A stretch of DNA of 64,000 nt from Cristatella mucedo (GCA_009760855.2 WPIO01000148.1:188001-252000); one strand, 5' to 3'; shown: positions 11,044 through 24,599, numbered from the stretch's first letter. Translations and numbers: made by a program. The notes: generated by a model from the letters alone, not told the origin.

Positions 11044-13816
11044 GTAGGCCCCGCTAGCAGCATCGCGTGCACTCGGCGTCAGCTGCTGCCGGCCGACCGA
11101 CCGACCGACCTGGACAGCTCTGAAGAAGCACGGCTGATGGGCTGCTGCGCATCAGGTGCCAACGGCAGCCCATGCCCACAGTGTTTAGCGCTTCGTGGTT
11201 AGCGGTCCAGTTCGGCCACCGAGGAATCGGTGCCCAGCAGGAGGCTGTTCTCCTGTGAGCATCGGAGTCCTCTCGTCAAGTTAGCAAATTGATATGGGCC
11301 CAAGCAAAGCTCGCTGGCTGATTGGTTGGCCCTGGTTGTGCACGGCCGAGTGGCCTGCTGCCGGTACAGTGACCAGCCAGCGTGGGCCAGGGCGATCAAG
11401 ATCGACGGCATGCTGCAGCGCCTCGAACCATGGCTGAGGCCCAAGCGTGAAGGAAGGCGGCCATATCCGGTGGCCATTTCTTCTGCTGGCCACATCCGGA
11501 AGCCGCTCTAGGAGAAGAGAAGGTGTCTACAACGCGATTGGGGCATCGGCTTGCGGGACTCGGACCAGCGTGGTTGCCTTCCGGGCTTTGTTGATATTCT
11601 TAGGGAATACAGGGAAGCTATTTTCGGCAACATTGTAAAACTTTAGGTGTGCCGTTAGCCACTTGACCCTCACCTTGAACGTCAGAGACCACCCAGATGG
11701 AAGCTCAGACCAGGTTGCTCGACAACAAAGACCCAAGGGCTGCTTAGTGAATCAGAATGCTGGCAGGCAGCGCTTTGAAAAAAAAATAAAAGTTAGCTGA
11801 TTTACAGGCTCGTTTATATAGAGGCAGAAGAGCTGTACCGGCTATCACCACAGCTTGTTGTGGACAATAATGGATTGCCTGCCGCAGGACTCAAACTCAC
11901 GACCTGGGTCGTGAAATGCAGGCCCCTAGTACCCCTAGGCTGACACCGAGGGTTTGGATCGAGCACTGTGGGTGAGCAGGTTTCTGGTGTTTGATGGTGA
12001 GCACCATTGAGCAATCCTCTTGCTTCACCCACTGACTGCGCGTGCATGCTGGCTCGAGGCCTGCAGCACGTGTGAAGCGCCTGTATGCAGATTTAAGTAC
12101 TCTCAGGGCTCAATGCAAATGAATGATATTTATAATAAGTAAGGACATCGTGCCCTATGCCATCATGCGTATTCATTCATCCACCAGTGGCACACGGATC
12201 TGTCACGCAACAGCGTAGCACGCCATCTCAAACGACAGATTTCCAAAGTTGGTAGCAGCTGCTCCCTGCTCCCTGCCAGCTGTGTGGGGTGCAGCTAACT
12301 GCAGCTGGCCGGCCTGCTTCTTCTAGCTAGCCAGCACGGGGCAGTGGCTGGTGAGCTATATTCCCTCGTTGGCCGGCCATGCCAGTGCTTCAGTCTGAGC
12401 AGTGCTTTCGTAGAGGTCTTCTGAAGGCTAACTGAGAAAGCAGCTGTCAGCAGAGGCAAAGTCCCCTAGTTGCACAGTCAGGTGGTAGAGTGCTTGCAGG
12501 GTGTTGCCTGCTGTCCGGCTGTCCTACTCTGGCTGCAGCTCGAGGGAGCTTGATGCTCGAGAGTGACAGCTGAAGCTGCACCTGTCCATCCTGGCTACCT
12601 GCCCAGCCAGGTAGCCGGTCATAAAGGCTCTGCCCAGCCGGGCAGCTATGGCTTGTAGTTCCTTTGTCCTGCACACAGCTGCAGCACCCATCAGCTGCTT
12701 CAGCTACAGCCAGGATCGCTGGCTAGATAGGGAAGGCGGTTTGTCAGATCACCCCCCACCGACCCGTCAAAATCCCTTCACTTTCCAGCTCTGTCCGATC
12801 CACATCGGGGTCGCCTTCGGGTTCACCTCTGGTCGACCGACTATCGAGTACCGAGTAACACAGAGCTGAATAAATGAACTTCTGACCTCATCTGTCCAAC
12901 TCATCCTAGTTGAGAAGGAACTGTTAAAGAGTCCGCCTGAGACCTGGGCTGCCCAAGATCCCGTTCGGTCATCCGTGATACACTTCAGAGTGTAACCAGC
13001 ATGGACTTAATTTCTGTACCGTTATTATAGAACACATCTGTTTTGATACTACTCTAGGTATATTTGTACGGTCGGGAAATCAGAGGGGTTGTATGGTATA
13101 GAAATAGAAACATTGGCACACTGAATTAGCTAGGTTAGGACAGATACTAGGAATTCTCCAAGGTTAGTGAGTTGTAAGCATTAAGGATCGCCTTGTGTCA
13201 TCACCTATGGCCTAGATCTTATAAAAAAGATTATCCGCAGGTGATGAATAGCCAGTTATTCTTCATGTCTTGTCCTGGTCATATGTGGCCCTTCCTAGTG
13301 TGGAATAGTCAGCTGTACCGGAAGAATGTGGACTCGTTTTTGATGTTAAGGGCATTCTTGGTGGGCCCTCGGCTCTGCTTTCACCGCCATACCTGCATGC
13401 ATGAGTTCTGCTTCTACCACACATACGCCGAGCTTTGAGGTGCCAGTTCTATCAGTATCAGCTTACTGTATGTAAGGGCCAGCACCCTTTACATTGTAAG
13501 AGCCAACACCCTTTACATTCACTGTGCATCTAGTGGGAAACACTTTAGTTCCTGAGCTGCTAAAGCTCATTTGTAGCGGTATTCGTGCATCTTTTACGAA
13601 CAACCAGAAGGGGCGCAGGTCATGCACGTCTGACTGCCTAGGCAATCTGTCCTCCTTACACTGTCTACATTTGTCTCTGCCCCTTATTCCGGCAGTCGAG
13701 TTAGTTGCTATTCTCGTACAAGCAATCCCAGCGGACTGTGAGCAGAGGCTTAGCAGCGACGCTGCCTCGCTCGATGTGACGTGACCACAGGCTTGCACTT
13801 TTATTCCCTTGAGCAG
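11044..13816 (+). other. Intron 3
   Basis: Contains one SINE E (11783-11950). The remainder is GC-moderate sequence without a recognisable gene or repeat, including a short GACC run at 11095-11111. Confidence 0.6.
11783..11950 (-). mobile_element. SINE E
   Basis: Minus strand: agctgatttacaggctcg tail, ggctatcaccacagcttgtt, caggactcaaactcacgacc. Confidence 0.65.
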
Positions 13817-14028
13817 ATCAGCTCACGGATGAGGAGCCAACGCCGTGCTGCGGCGACAGTGGCTACACGTGCGAGCCCGGCTACGTCTGCCGAAAGCGGC
13901 CGGCTCCCGAAAAGCCCGAGTGGGCGGGGCCGCAGGACGGCATCGTCAACTTTGACAACGTCGGCCTGGCAATATTGACCGTGTTCACGTGCATCACGAT
14001 GGAGGGTTGGACCACGGTGCTCTACTAC
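13817..14028 (+). CDS. Cav1: Cav1 exon 4: domain I extracellular loop, P-loop and selectivity filter
   Basis: Residues 134-204. The first half is a cysteine-rich extracellular turret: CCGDSG, TCEPGY and VCRKRP, four cysteines within about 16 residues. The second half is the P-loop: [26 protein letters not shown]. The glutamate of TMEGW is the domain I member of the four-Glu calcium selectivity filter. Acceptor gagcag, donor gtaagc. Length is 212 nt, ending at a codon boundary. Its GC content is visibly higher than that of the flanking intron. Confidence 0.95.
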
Positions 14029-14792
14029 GTAAGCGCGGCTGCTGCGCGAATCTTTAGCTCACGATGACTGCACAATGCTTGTGCCCGGCCTTTGTGTGCA
14101 TGCAGTGTCTGGGTAGTGGATGCATATACGTTCACTGAGCAGACTTGTTTTAACTCGCCCCCCCCCCGTCCTCGATGGTCGAGATCAGGCCTTAGTGCTT
14201 AGATTTCTGTGTGCCCGTGTGTGCATCTCAGGTGGCTCGTGCCTGCACTCAGCGTTCACATGACACGTGTATCCACTTGGCTTCCATATCCTGTAATCCG
14301 GCTGTGACGTCTGGACCCGCAAGTCGGACTTGGGGTGGTTAATTACTTCCTTTGAAAGGGGCCAGCCACCCGAAATTTTTATTCTACTGTCTCGAAGTCT
14401 TTCGACGAGCAATTGACCTGGTAAAAGCACTCGAAGGGAAGATGGCAGTGGGCGCTGTATCCTTACTTCTATGCCCTCCCACTCAGTGTGAAAGATGACC
14501 CTCTGCAAGGGCGAATATAAAGTCACAACCATTCGCAAACGACCATCGGGACCCCCTGTTAGGTGTCACACCTACTGGCGCACTAGCACGAACTCACACG
14601 TACCAAAAATAGCATGCACGCACAGCTTAGCAATCTTATTTGATCGGCACATTTTGCCTGCTCTGCCTCCATTGTTGTAACCTCCTCTCTGAGCTGTTGG
14701 CAATATCTGCTATTTTGCTTATTCTAACAAATTCGATGACTTCAAACTTGATCTTAATAATCAACTAACAGTTAAGACTTATAGCTCATGCA

Positions 14793-14872
14793 TGCCTCTG
14801 TAAAGTGCCTAGAGAGATTCAGTTCTACGAGGGTGCCATGCAAATGTATTATTATTATTATTATCATCATAG
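14793..14872 (+). mobile_element. LINE A-type 3' tail with ATT repeat
   Basis: The block gtaaagtgcctagagagatt, then cagttctacgagggtgccat, then (ATT)n has the same order as the LINE A and SINE D 3' ends. The source element is not identifiable from this short piece. Confidence 0.5.
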
Positions 14873-15007
14873 CTCTTGCAGGCACTGACAGTGCAGGCAG
14901 ATACATGGCTATCCCCTTTTCACTCCAGTGTAAGCTACTTTGACGGTTGGTTTACTCACCGAAAGTCATCTATAAATCACCGTGCAATCGCAAATGTGCC
15001 CCCTACA

Positions 15008-15130
15008 TGTTATGTAATGTAGGGTAATGTCTCTCCATCCATAACTCTACAACTCCAAAAAGACTAAGGGGGTGTTACGCTGGAGACTTTTCTGCAGCAC
15101 ACTCAAAGTGGCTTTTGGTTCGCATAACAT
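15008..15130 (-). mobile_element. LINE B 3' end, short
   Basis: Minus-strand 3' UTR only (gtaatgtctctccatccata, gggggtgttacgctggag). Confidence 0.65.
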
Positions 15131-15284
15131 GCTATCGAAGCAAAGCCGATTTGATGAAAAGCACAACCGTGTGCAATGGTGCCTGTACTTCCAGTTTAGC
15201 TGCACTGCTGTGCCTTGATCTGTGTGACTGGAGTCACTGATATGCACTGTCGAATATTTGGAACTCCTGCTGATCTGTACCTAG

Positions 15285-15388
15285 GTCAACGATGCTGTTG
15301 GAAACAGCTGGCCGTGGATATACTTCGTCAGCCTCATCATTGTCGGCTCATTCTTCGTGCTCAACCTCGTGCTTGGTGTTCTCAGCGG
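15285..15388 (+). CDS. Cav1: Cav1 exon 5: domain I S6
   Basis: Residues 205-239. [14 protein letters not shown] leads into the S6 helix [21 protein letters not shown], which lines the inner pore and forms part of the activation gate. Vertebrate Cav1.2 and Cav1.3 have two mutually exclusive versions of this exon (8 and 8a). I see only one copy here, with no second VNDA-like exon in the flanking introns. Acceptor acctag, donor gtacgt. Length is 104 nt, leaving two bases (GG). Confidence 0.95.
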
Positions 15389-15737
15389 GTACGTATTGCG
15401 GGCGCCGACAGAGTGCAACTGCCGAGCTTTGCATTGCCACTGGTGCTGCTGGTGCTGCTGCTAGTGCTTTGCTCTTCTGCTAGACACGTTCCCCTTATGG
15501 CTTTATTTGAACGGTTCTCTCCCACTCACTCATATCCCGACTCATCGAGCCGTGTCAGTTCATTGATTTCTCTTCATTGCTGCTCTTTCTGTCCATTTAT
15601 TTCTTCTGTTGGCAGACCGTTCACTGGGGATCTTAATAATAATAATAATAATAAGACATTTGCATAGTGCCCGAAGAGAACTAAATCTTGTTTATGCACT
15701 TGACCTGCATGTATGCTGGAAAAAGTACATCAATTGG

Positions 15738-17040
15738 AGAATAATAATTATAATAATACACTTGATAAAGTACCCTCAGGTAACTCAATCTCTTTCTCGG
15801 CGCTTTACATTTGCTGCAAAGGAAACACGATCGGATGGTGAGCGGTACCATGCTTGATAAACAACAAGGATACTATGATAGTAAAAGTAGTGCATCAGCA
15901 TGCATGCACACAGAGGATGCATTTCACGGAATGAGCAAATGCTGTCAGGCACAGGCAGGTTTTAGTTTATTTAAAAATTTTATCAATTCAAAGAATATCA
16001 TGAAGCATGTCCAGTTTGAGTTACATGCATGCTATGGAGCAGACGAAGTGAAGGTTATGATTTCGACAAGATTTGAGGTTGCCTACAGGGGCAGCTAAAC
16101 GAATCGAGTTAGAAGAACAGGTGGGTAATACCACTACAGGGGCAGCTAAACGACTTGAGTTAGAAGAACAGGTTGGTAATACCATGAAGAAGTTTGATTA
16201 GAAAAAGGGAGGGCCAGAGCAAGAGAATGAAGGGAACAACAAATGAGTGACCATACCCACGAAGTCAATATGCTACTTAATTGCGAGCCAATGCAAGTCG
16301 GTGGGAAGCAGTGGAATAAAAAATACTAGCCGATTTAACAGCTTCTTTTGTATAGCAACAGAAGAGCCTTTACGGCTATCACTACCGCTTGCAGCTGTTT
16401 TAAAGAATCGCTCACTACAGGGTTCGAACCCACGACCTCAGGACCGAGGTCATGAAAAGCAACTGCATTACCTAATGTGCCATCACGGCTCAATATCAAT
16501 GTCGAAATTTCGAGGTTCACCTTAGATAAGCCTAGCTGCTGAAGAGTTTTGCATCCACTGGGAGCTTCTCATGGCACTGGCAAGAAGACCGAGCAATGGA
16601 TCACCCAGGTCCAGACAGGATGTCACAAACGCATGAACCACTACGGCTGTGATATCTTAACCTAAGCAGGCCCTAATTTTAGGAGTGGTACATATAATAT
16701 ATAATATAACTGAAAGAAGGCAGATTTGATTGTGGAGCGGCCGTGTACATCTTTTGTGAAAGATTACTTCACAACAGTGCAATAGATTGTGTGCAGACAC
16801 TATAGGAGATATGCTGGCCGAGCCCATTTGAGGGTTAGGCTTATTAATTTCTGCATATGCTAGGTTTGCCCAGTGCTAATAAGTTGGTTTTACAGTAATT
16901 TAATTCATTTGATGCCATCCAAATGTGAATGTCAGCAATGCATGACAAAAGTGAGGTAGGAGGGTTGACATGCTAGAAGGCAGGGAGAGATAGGAGCAAA
17001 GGTACAGCTGTGTGTCGTCTGCATAGAATTGAAAGCCTAT
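15738..17040 (-). mobile_element. LINE A, degraded, interrupted by SINE C
   Basis: AAT units and the aactcaatctctttctcgg block (3' tail) begin at 15738. The C-terminal RT region follows on the minus strand, is broken at about 16318-16492 by a SINE C, and resumes to about 17040. It has many stops. Confidence 0.75.
16318..16492 (-). mobile_element. SINE C nested in LINE A
   Basis: A full-length minus-strand copy. LINE A sequence continues on both sides, so this SINE landed after the LINE. Confidence 0.8.
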
Positions 17041-17190
17041 CGCCGAGCTGGTTAGTCCCAGTGATTAGGGTGCTTGCCCCGACCAAGGTCAGGCCGAGGT
17101 CGTGGGCTCCAGCCCCATGGCATATGTGAAGTGCCCGAATAGAGTTCTTTTAGGGTGCTATGCAAACGAATTATTATATTATTATTATTA
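17040..17190 (+). mobile_element. SINE D
   Basis: Plus strand: cgagctggttagtcccagtg head, gtcgtgggctccagccc, then gtgcccgaatagagttcttt and ATT units. Confidence 0.75.
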
Positions 17191-17264
17191 GATTGTATTT
17201 GGCGATTTCATCAGCTAGAGATAGAGGGAGAGAGAGAGAGACAGAGAGAGGGAGAGAGAGTCTT

Positions 17265-17908
<644 letters not shown>

Positions 17909-18721
17909 ACACAAGTTGGATTGTGCATCTGTGATTCCACTAGGTTTTTATTGAAGCTATACTTAGCCTTAGCGAGGGTGGATTGCCACAACCAACAATA
18001 GTCTTCGTATTCCAGTCTATGGACTGTCAGTCACGATCTTGCTAATGCTTTCTCCAGCTCGTGCTTTGTAGTCTTAGCTAGTTTAATGTCTGCAGCATAC
18101 CATATATAATCTACGTGGGCAACGGCACAATGTGCTTAGTCAGAGGATCAAACTAATCCAGAACATCGGCCAGTGCTGTGTCGTAGTATTCCACCAGTCA
18201 GGGGGTTGGACATAGGATTGAGTAGAATGGGTGACGAAGATATTCTATGTAGCATCACCAGCATCTAGTGTCTTATGGTTTCAGGACTCTCAGATTGTTT
18301 TGGAATTTGCCGAAAAACGTATGAATTTCAAACTCAGTCAAACTGCCAAATGTGTTTTCGGGACTTGGCCTTCTGTTATGCAAATACCTGCAGATGCTAG
18401 GCTTGATTCCTGATCTGGCCGACTGAATTTTTCTGTTCCACCCTGTTCCCTAGTACCTCAGCCGATGCCGAGTGGCAGTGCTGTGAGAGTTCACTTCGAG
18501 CCTCACTTGAGATGGTGGGTCTTGCTAAAATTGTACTGTTGACTCTTCGAGGCTTCTTTGTAGTCCAGGTCAAAACGTAACTATTTGCCCGAGGGTTCTT
18601 ACCACATCTTGACAAGATAATTAGGAGCTCCAAAGATGCAACAGAGAATAATGACAGCAGACAGGCATGCTGATGAGTCCGACTCTAGGCCTTTGCACTA
18701 TCACTGCATGTCGTCAATGAA

Positions 18722-18898
18722 ATATAATTCCTTTGTATAGTGCCATAGGAGAACTCTTAAGAAAAGAACTAAGAAAGTCTCTATTCAGGCACTTTGCATA
18801 TTCCGAGGGGCTGGAGCCCATGAACTCGGCCATCAAATACATTCACCTTGGTCGTTAATGGCAACCGATAGCCACTCGGCCAAACCAGCTCGGCGTAG
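18722..18898 (-). mobile_element. SINE D with extra insert
   Basis: Minus strand. An internal repeat of the aagaactaag block in the tail and a cattcaccttggtcgttaat variant head distinguish this copy. Confidence 0.65.
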
Positions 18899-20079
18899 AG
18901 TGCAATGATGCGATATCGCATGCCTCCATTAAAAGTAATAAGAATGCCAGCCAGAAAGAAGTTGATCGCTGAAAATTTCACGAGATGGGAGCCTGAGAGG
19001 AGCGGGCCAGAGCATGGGATTTAAGAGCGAGCACAAGAACCGGCGTCATAGATTTGAGAGCGTGACCTTCGAGCAGGCGGTCGTTCACTGTCTTCTCGGT
19101 GCCGATCGTGCTGTGATGCTGTGCTGCTCCGTGGCCGGATAGTGCAGCACATGTCACTGGGGCCGCCCCCTCCCCGGGGATGAATGGAAAGCGAATTCGA
19201 TGAATGGAAATGCGCATGCATTGGTACAGTACGGGCAGCTGGTTCTGACCATGCTCCAGGGACCACTGGATATGCAGTGGCGTTCGCTCGCTGCATCGCT
19301 GCGAACCCTCGACGGAGCCCACTTCTCGAGCTCTCTGCTAGTGCATGCACGGAATATTTAGATCGGGCGGCTGTCTGTGGATTTGCCCCGATCTGCATGC
19401 ATCGTGCTGTTTTTTCGCTTGAGAGCGTGAGAACTAAGCCTCCCTGGGTGCACCGAGTTGGCTCGTAGTTTGCATTGAAGTCTCGTCTGAGTGGGCTTGC
19501 ATTAGTGACTCTGGCCCTGCACGGCAGCTGAAGCAGAGTATTACCCGAACGCTTGCCACAAGCACTCATAAATTACTCGATGATTGATTATTTCCTCTTA
19601 GTTTTGTCAGTGGGCTGGACTAAATGAGTAGACAGCTTGCATTTGCTAAGTGTGTAGTCCCATCGGTTAATATTAACTCAGATGGCCTCCAAGCTTCCGT
19701 GTTCAATTCTTCGCAGAGTCGAGCTGCTGCAGCAGATGACTGAGTTAAGGAGTTAGCAGTAGCAGCACCGCGCTGCTTTGTGCTGCAGCAGTGGCCACAG
19801 ACCTGCAAAGGAAAGCAAGCATGTGACTGACTTTGCTTGCTCTGCAGCCGCCAGTCGTGGTTTAAGTACTGCGCCTAATGCCGACTCTATCACTGCTACT
19901 GATCAACGCCATGCCTGGCCAAAATGTCTGCGATTGGAAGGGAGGTCTGCTGCTAGCTTGCTGCTCAAATATTTTCCATCTGGTGGGCTGCCTGTTGCCT
20001 ATGTTGCTGCTGTTTCACTGTGAGACATAGCTCGCCTTTTTGAAGCTCTGTCTGGTCTACTGCAGCCGCTTGAACATGT

Positions 20080-20340
<261 letters not shown>

Positions 20341-20449
20341 ACTGTGCTGTGGTGGCTAGCGAAGCCATGGTGGTGGATGCTGTTGCTGCATTGTCGGTCC
20401 CCGAAGTTGGCTCGTGGTTCCCACCAGCTTATTACAAGTGGCTGGACTG

Positions 20450-20600
20450 CCACCCTGGTTTGGCCCAGAGGTAAGGTGCACGCCTTTGCCGGCCTCGACA
20501 TCATGGGCTCGAGCCCTTCTGCATATGTGAAGCGCCTGGATATAGATTAGGTTCTCCCAGCGTGCTATACAAACGAATTTTATTTATTTATTTATTTACT
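20450..20600 (+). mobile_element. SINE D
   Basis: Plus strand: catgggctcgagcccttctg, gtgaagcgcctggatataga, then TTTATTTATTTATTTA. Confidence 0.75.
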
Positions 20601-21280
20601 GGGGGCCTGCTTGCTGCTTTCGTGTCCTAGCTCTACTGAGCAACAAATCCTGAAGCTGTGTCTACACTGGCAAGCGTTTGGAGTAGAGACACCGGTGAAC
20701 TTTTCTCGAGTGTGTACTAGCGCCAAACCAGCTATGTCTGCAGGATGAAACAGTTTGGACTCGAGACTCTCCTCATCACAGGACTGTTGCTGGAACATTT
20801 GCTTTCACTGGGCAACAAGAGAGATCCCGAACGTGCGAAGGTCGTAGAGTTTCTCAGAGTTTGGTAGCAAGTAGAAATTGAGCCGAGACATATCTACGGA
20901 TGCTTTATCTGCTGCCACTTATATCTGCTTATTTACAAGTCATCCAAAATTTAGCCGCCGTACGTCTATAGGCAGCTTTCTTTATCGATTAATTCCTGTA
21001 TTACCCAACTCTTGAGGTCCAAGAGACTGGTCTTCCCACACAATGCATCTATGGAGTCGGCATCCGTGGTGCGTTTTTTGGAGCTGTCTCTGATTGGTCG
21101 GCTGCCTCGGTAGTATTTGATCTACTGCCTTGAAGGAGACCACCCAGCTAATTCCTCATACCCAGCCGGCTATACTCAGATCCTTCCGGTCAGCTGCCAG
21201 TCCCTGCCCCCACTAGTCAAAACTGATGACCTTTCGGCCTTTTCGGATGTTTCGGCTCCTCAACATTTGCCAGTGTAGAC

Positions 21281-21437
21281 CATGATGGCACACTAATTAT
21301 GGCGGCTGCTTTCTTGACCTCGGTCCACAGGTCGTGGGTTCGAATCCTGCGGTGGGCGATGCTGCTGTGCAACTGCAAGCGGGTGATAGCCCTAAAGGCT
21401 CTTCTGTCGATATACAGAGGCTGTTAAATCAGCAAGT
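21281..21437 (+). mobile_element. SINE C, diverged
   Basis: gatggcacactaattatggc head, ggttcgaatcc box B, ggctcttctgtcgatataca tail block. Confidence 0.75.
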
Positions 21438-21934
21438 TTTTTTTAGACACAGCTTGACTCTAGTTTCAGTTCGCACATTGGTAGGCGGTGAATCCGCATT
21501 TCTCTCGTGACTACTAGTTGAGTGCCGGAATATTCCCAACTTGGTTCCCATTTCGTGTATGTCTATCTTTTGGTCGCACGTGCCAGTGATTGTGCACACC
21601 AGTGCTGAGCGTGTGCAGTTATGCGTGCTCACTTTTGCAAGTGCGCTCGTTTGAAAGGTGGGCGCACTCGATGTATGTCTATGCTGGTGCAGGTGTTCAA
21701 GACTGCTGTGCACTTGCCCTAAAAGAGGGTGTGGTGCTAGATCGTGCCCGGGCACGACGCTGGATGCATTAGACGTGGCTGTGGCACGATACGCCGAGGT
21801 CTTGGCCACTTACCAGGTTTGATTGGTGGGCGGGCAGGACTGCAGCAATCGGATGGGCATGACCGGTCGGTGTCTTTGTGGGAGTGTACGCACGACCTTC
21901 TCAAAATGCCACGAAGTCGGAGCCGAAGTGACGC

Positions 21935-22375
21935 CGGAGAGTTTTGCATAGCGCACTCAAAGCCCTGGTGGGCCTCGAGGCACCTGCAGTTGCTAACCGA
22001 CTTCATCTCAAGCATCAAGGAAAGCACTCATGGCTTCAGCTATGCCAGCTAGGACAGCATACAAAGTGGTGGAGCATGCGAAAAGCGGCTCGAAAGGAGT
22101 GCCTGATGAATCGTATGAAATGGCATTGCACGAGAATTTGTGAAAGTCAGGGCGAAAACATATGGCCTTTAAAGGAAAGGAGAGGGGCAGCTAGTTCTTT
22201 GTTCTGGGAGGATCAGGAGGCACCAGGAGGATGAGGAGGAGGAGGAGGAGGATGCAAGCAGTGCAGCAATAAAGCCAGATATGAAGGAGCCAAGCCGTGG
22301 CAGGGTCTTGGCGACTCAGTAAGAATTTGCTTGGTATCTGCTGATCAACGGGAGTCAACACGGCATCGTTAGCTA
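21935..22375 (-). mobile_element. LINE B remnant, degraded
   Basis: The left part has gagagttttgcatagcgcac and the right part has gaaggagccaagccgtgg, both LINE B landmarks in minus orientation. The middle is replaced or diverged. Confidence 0.5.
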
Positions 22376-22869
22376 AGAAGGTGCCAGGGTGATTTTTTTA
22401 TTTAGAGGCCTGATTAGTTAGCGTTAATTTAAGAATCCAACCAAGCCAGAGAATTAAGGAGCAGTGCAACTGATGCTTCAATGTATATTCACTCCTGGTG
22501 ATGTGATCCACTGTGGCCACAATGCCCACAGACCGGCAAACGACAGCACCGTGATTTTGTGTGTATGTATATACCTGAAAAATACATGCATCTCAAAGTA
22601 TGTTTTTATCTACATTACAAACATGCTATAGATTTGATGTAGATTTAGGGTTTGGGATGTACAGTTTTAAGATGTTGGATTTAAGATGTAGGGTTTAGTG
22701 CCGCTGCAACCATGTTGGATTTAGCGCTATGGGCACTGCTAAAAGCCACACTTTTTGCAAATATTCAACGATATATTAGCTGCCATACAGGTCCATTTAC
22801 TATGGCCATAAGAGTTAACTCCAGCACCTTTGATACTAATCAATATAGAAAGGAAGATGCAGCCGCTAC

Positions 22870-23055
22870 ACATGCACACTACGTAAGGTGGTTGCTTTCA
22901 CGACCTCAGTCCTGAGGTCGTATGTTCGATTCCTGCAGTGGGCGATTCTTTATCGCCACTGCAAGCGGTGGTGATAGCCGTAAAGGCTCTTCTGTCGCTA
23001 TACAAAAAGAGGCTGTTTAATCAGCTAGGATTTATTTATTTTATTTATGGAATTG
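22870..23055 (+). mobile_element. SINE C
   Basis: Head, stem (cgacctcagtcctgaggtcg), ttcgattcc box B and body, ending in ATTTATTTATTT. Confidence 0.8.
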
Positions 23056-23399
23056 GCATATTTGGTACTAGCCAAACAGCTACGAAGGCGCGCTCGGCTG
23101 TAAGCCAAGCTCGTTTATATCGATCTTACAGCAAGCTAGAACGAAGGCTCGCTCGCTGCATCGATAGCCACTACCCCGAACGCCTACCTGAAACCCGCTG
23201 CTCCTGGTTGTGCACTCAGGTTTTGCATAGTTATCGTGTCTGCTCTTGACTCCATGCTGCAAAGGATGTCAACAGCTGCCCTGGCCCTCACTCTGCTAAC
23301 TTCATCACTCCACGAACCGGCATGTCTGTCAGGAGTAGGAACGTCGACAGAATCAGACCGAATGACTTGCAAAAAGCCCATGCGTTAAAAGGCATAATG

Positions 23400-23620
23400 A
23401 CTGGGTAAATGTTGCTTGCTCTTACTGAAGGCTTGAGAAAATGTGAAGTTGGTTAGAGGCTAGAGGTTAAATGACTCGAGTGAGAGGAGTGTGTGGTATG
23501 ACAGAAACCACAAGGAGTAAGGAATATAGATTCTGACATAGTTCTGATAGGTAGGCTGAAGCACAAGAATTAAGAGACTTTATAGTGAGTGATAGAGCCT
23601 TTGCGTCTGTTTAGCGCCGC
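23400..23620 (-). mobile_element. LINE A fragment, degraded
   Basis: Minus-strand similarity to the C-terminal RT region (gaggttaaatgactcgagtg, gataggtaggctgaagc, gtgagtgatagagcc). Confidence 0.5.
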
Positions 23621-23889
23621 TTCATGTGCAGTAGATTTTGGCATCGGCCTCGAGAGGGGTGGCTCTGCTCGGCAAAGCAAAAGCCTCAAATGAACAGGTT
23701 TCGAACTAGACCGTCTTTCGTACTGTCATGGTCACAGTCCCAGAAGAGTCCTGTCGGAAAGCCCTTACAGGATTTGACTGCATGCTCGGCACCCATGCTA
23801 ATTGGGTGTGGTTCGGCTATAGATAATCTTGTCCTTTGCACGAATTACCTGTCAAAGCCTTCAGTCAGAGCCCATGTTAATTAGATGTG

Positions 23890-24170
23890 GTGTGGCCATA
23901 GATAATCATGTCCTTTGCTCGAATTACTTGTCAAATCAGAACTACTCTCAAACCAGGCCAGGCATTGTACCACCTGGTCTTTTGACTCAAATAGTTTAGC
24001 TGTGCCTCTCGAACCAAGCTCAAATCCTTTCGAGACTACGCATGCTCCCAAACTCTGGAACTCACTCCCGGATGACGTCACGACATCGCCTGACTTGACA
24101 ACATTCAAAAAGAAGCTAAAATGCACTTGTTCATCTCACAGCATTTCCTAGGTCGTCGCCTATGGTCCTG
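23890..24170 (+). mobile_element. LINE A fragment, RT C-terminus
   Basis: The plus-strand frame ends APKLWNSLPDDVTTSPDLTT then FKKKLKCTC, the terminal block of the LINE A protein. The upstream part is diverged. Confidence 0.65.
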
Positions 24171-24489
24171 TGCATGTATGTGCATGGTGACACTGCATGC
24201 TGTACTGATGGAAGCAGTTTTTTCAATCCCATGGTCAAGGCTGCTTGTCGTAGCTGGACTCGTTTGGTGGGTTGATATTTTTCATCTTGAGCAAGGAAAT
24301 CTTTTCTGCTGCCACAAGCGAATGATACGGATTGCACCTGGACCTTTTTCAGACACATTGTTATAGAAACCAAAGCAGTACAAAAAGTCAACTGCACATT
24401 TCCGATAGTGAGCCTAAAACTGCAGTATACCTAAAACTAAAACTGCAGTAAAAATACATGGCTATCGGACATAAGTAATAGTCATACTT

Positions 24490-24595
24490 CATTTATGTGG
24501 CACCATAAGAAAACTCATCTCTACTGAAGCTTTACTTTATGTGCATGCCACAGGGCTCGAGCCCATAACGCTGGTCGTTAAAGAGGAGCACCCTA
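24490..24595 (-). mobile_element. SINE D, partial
   Basis: Minus-strand tail and box B-like part (ggctcgagcccataacg), with part of the head lost. A second copy follows directly. Confidence 0.6.
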
Positions 24596-24599
24596 TATA

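Larger units (their letters stand above)
14029..15284 (+). other. Intron 4
   Basis: Contains a plus-strand LINE A-type tail (14793-14872) ending in an ATT repeat, and a minus-strand LINE B end (15008-15130). 14040-14780 shows nothing I can name. Confidence 0.65.

Noticed and set aside
19021-19569. 182-aa minus-strand frame
   Set aside because: It lies in GC-rich intron sequence, overlaps other frames of similar length, has no recognisable domain, and is antisense to the Cav1 gene.
22620-22705. Telomere-like TTTAGGG pieces
   Set aside because: The units are irregular (tttagggtttgggatg, gttggatttaagatgtaggg) and not in tandem.
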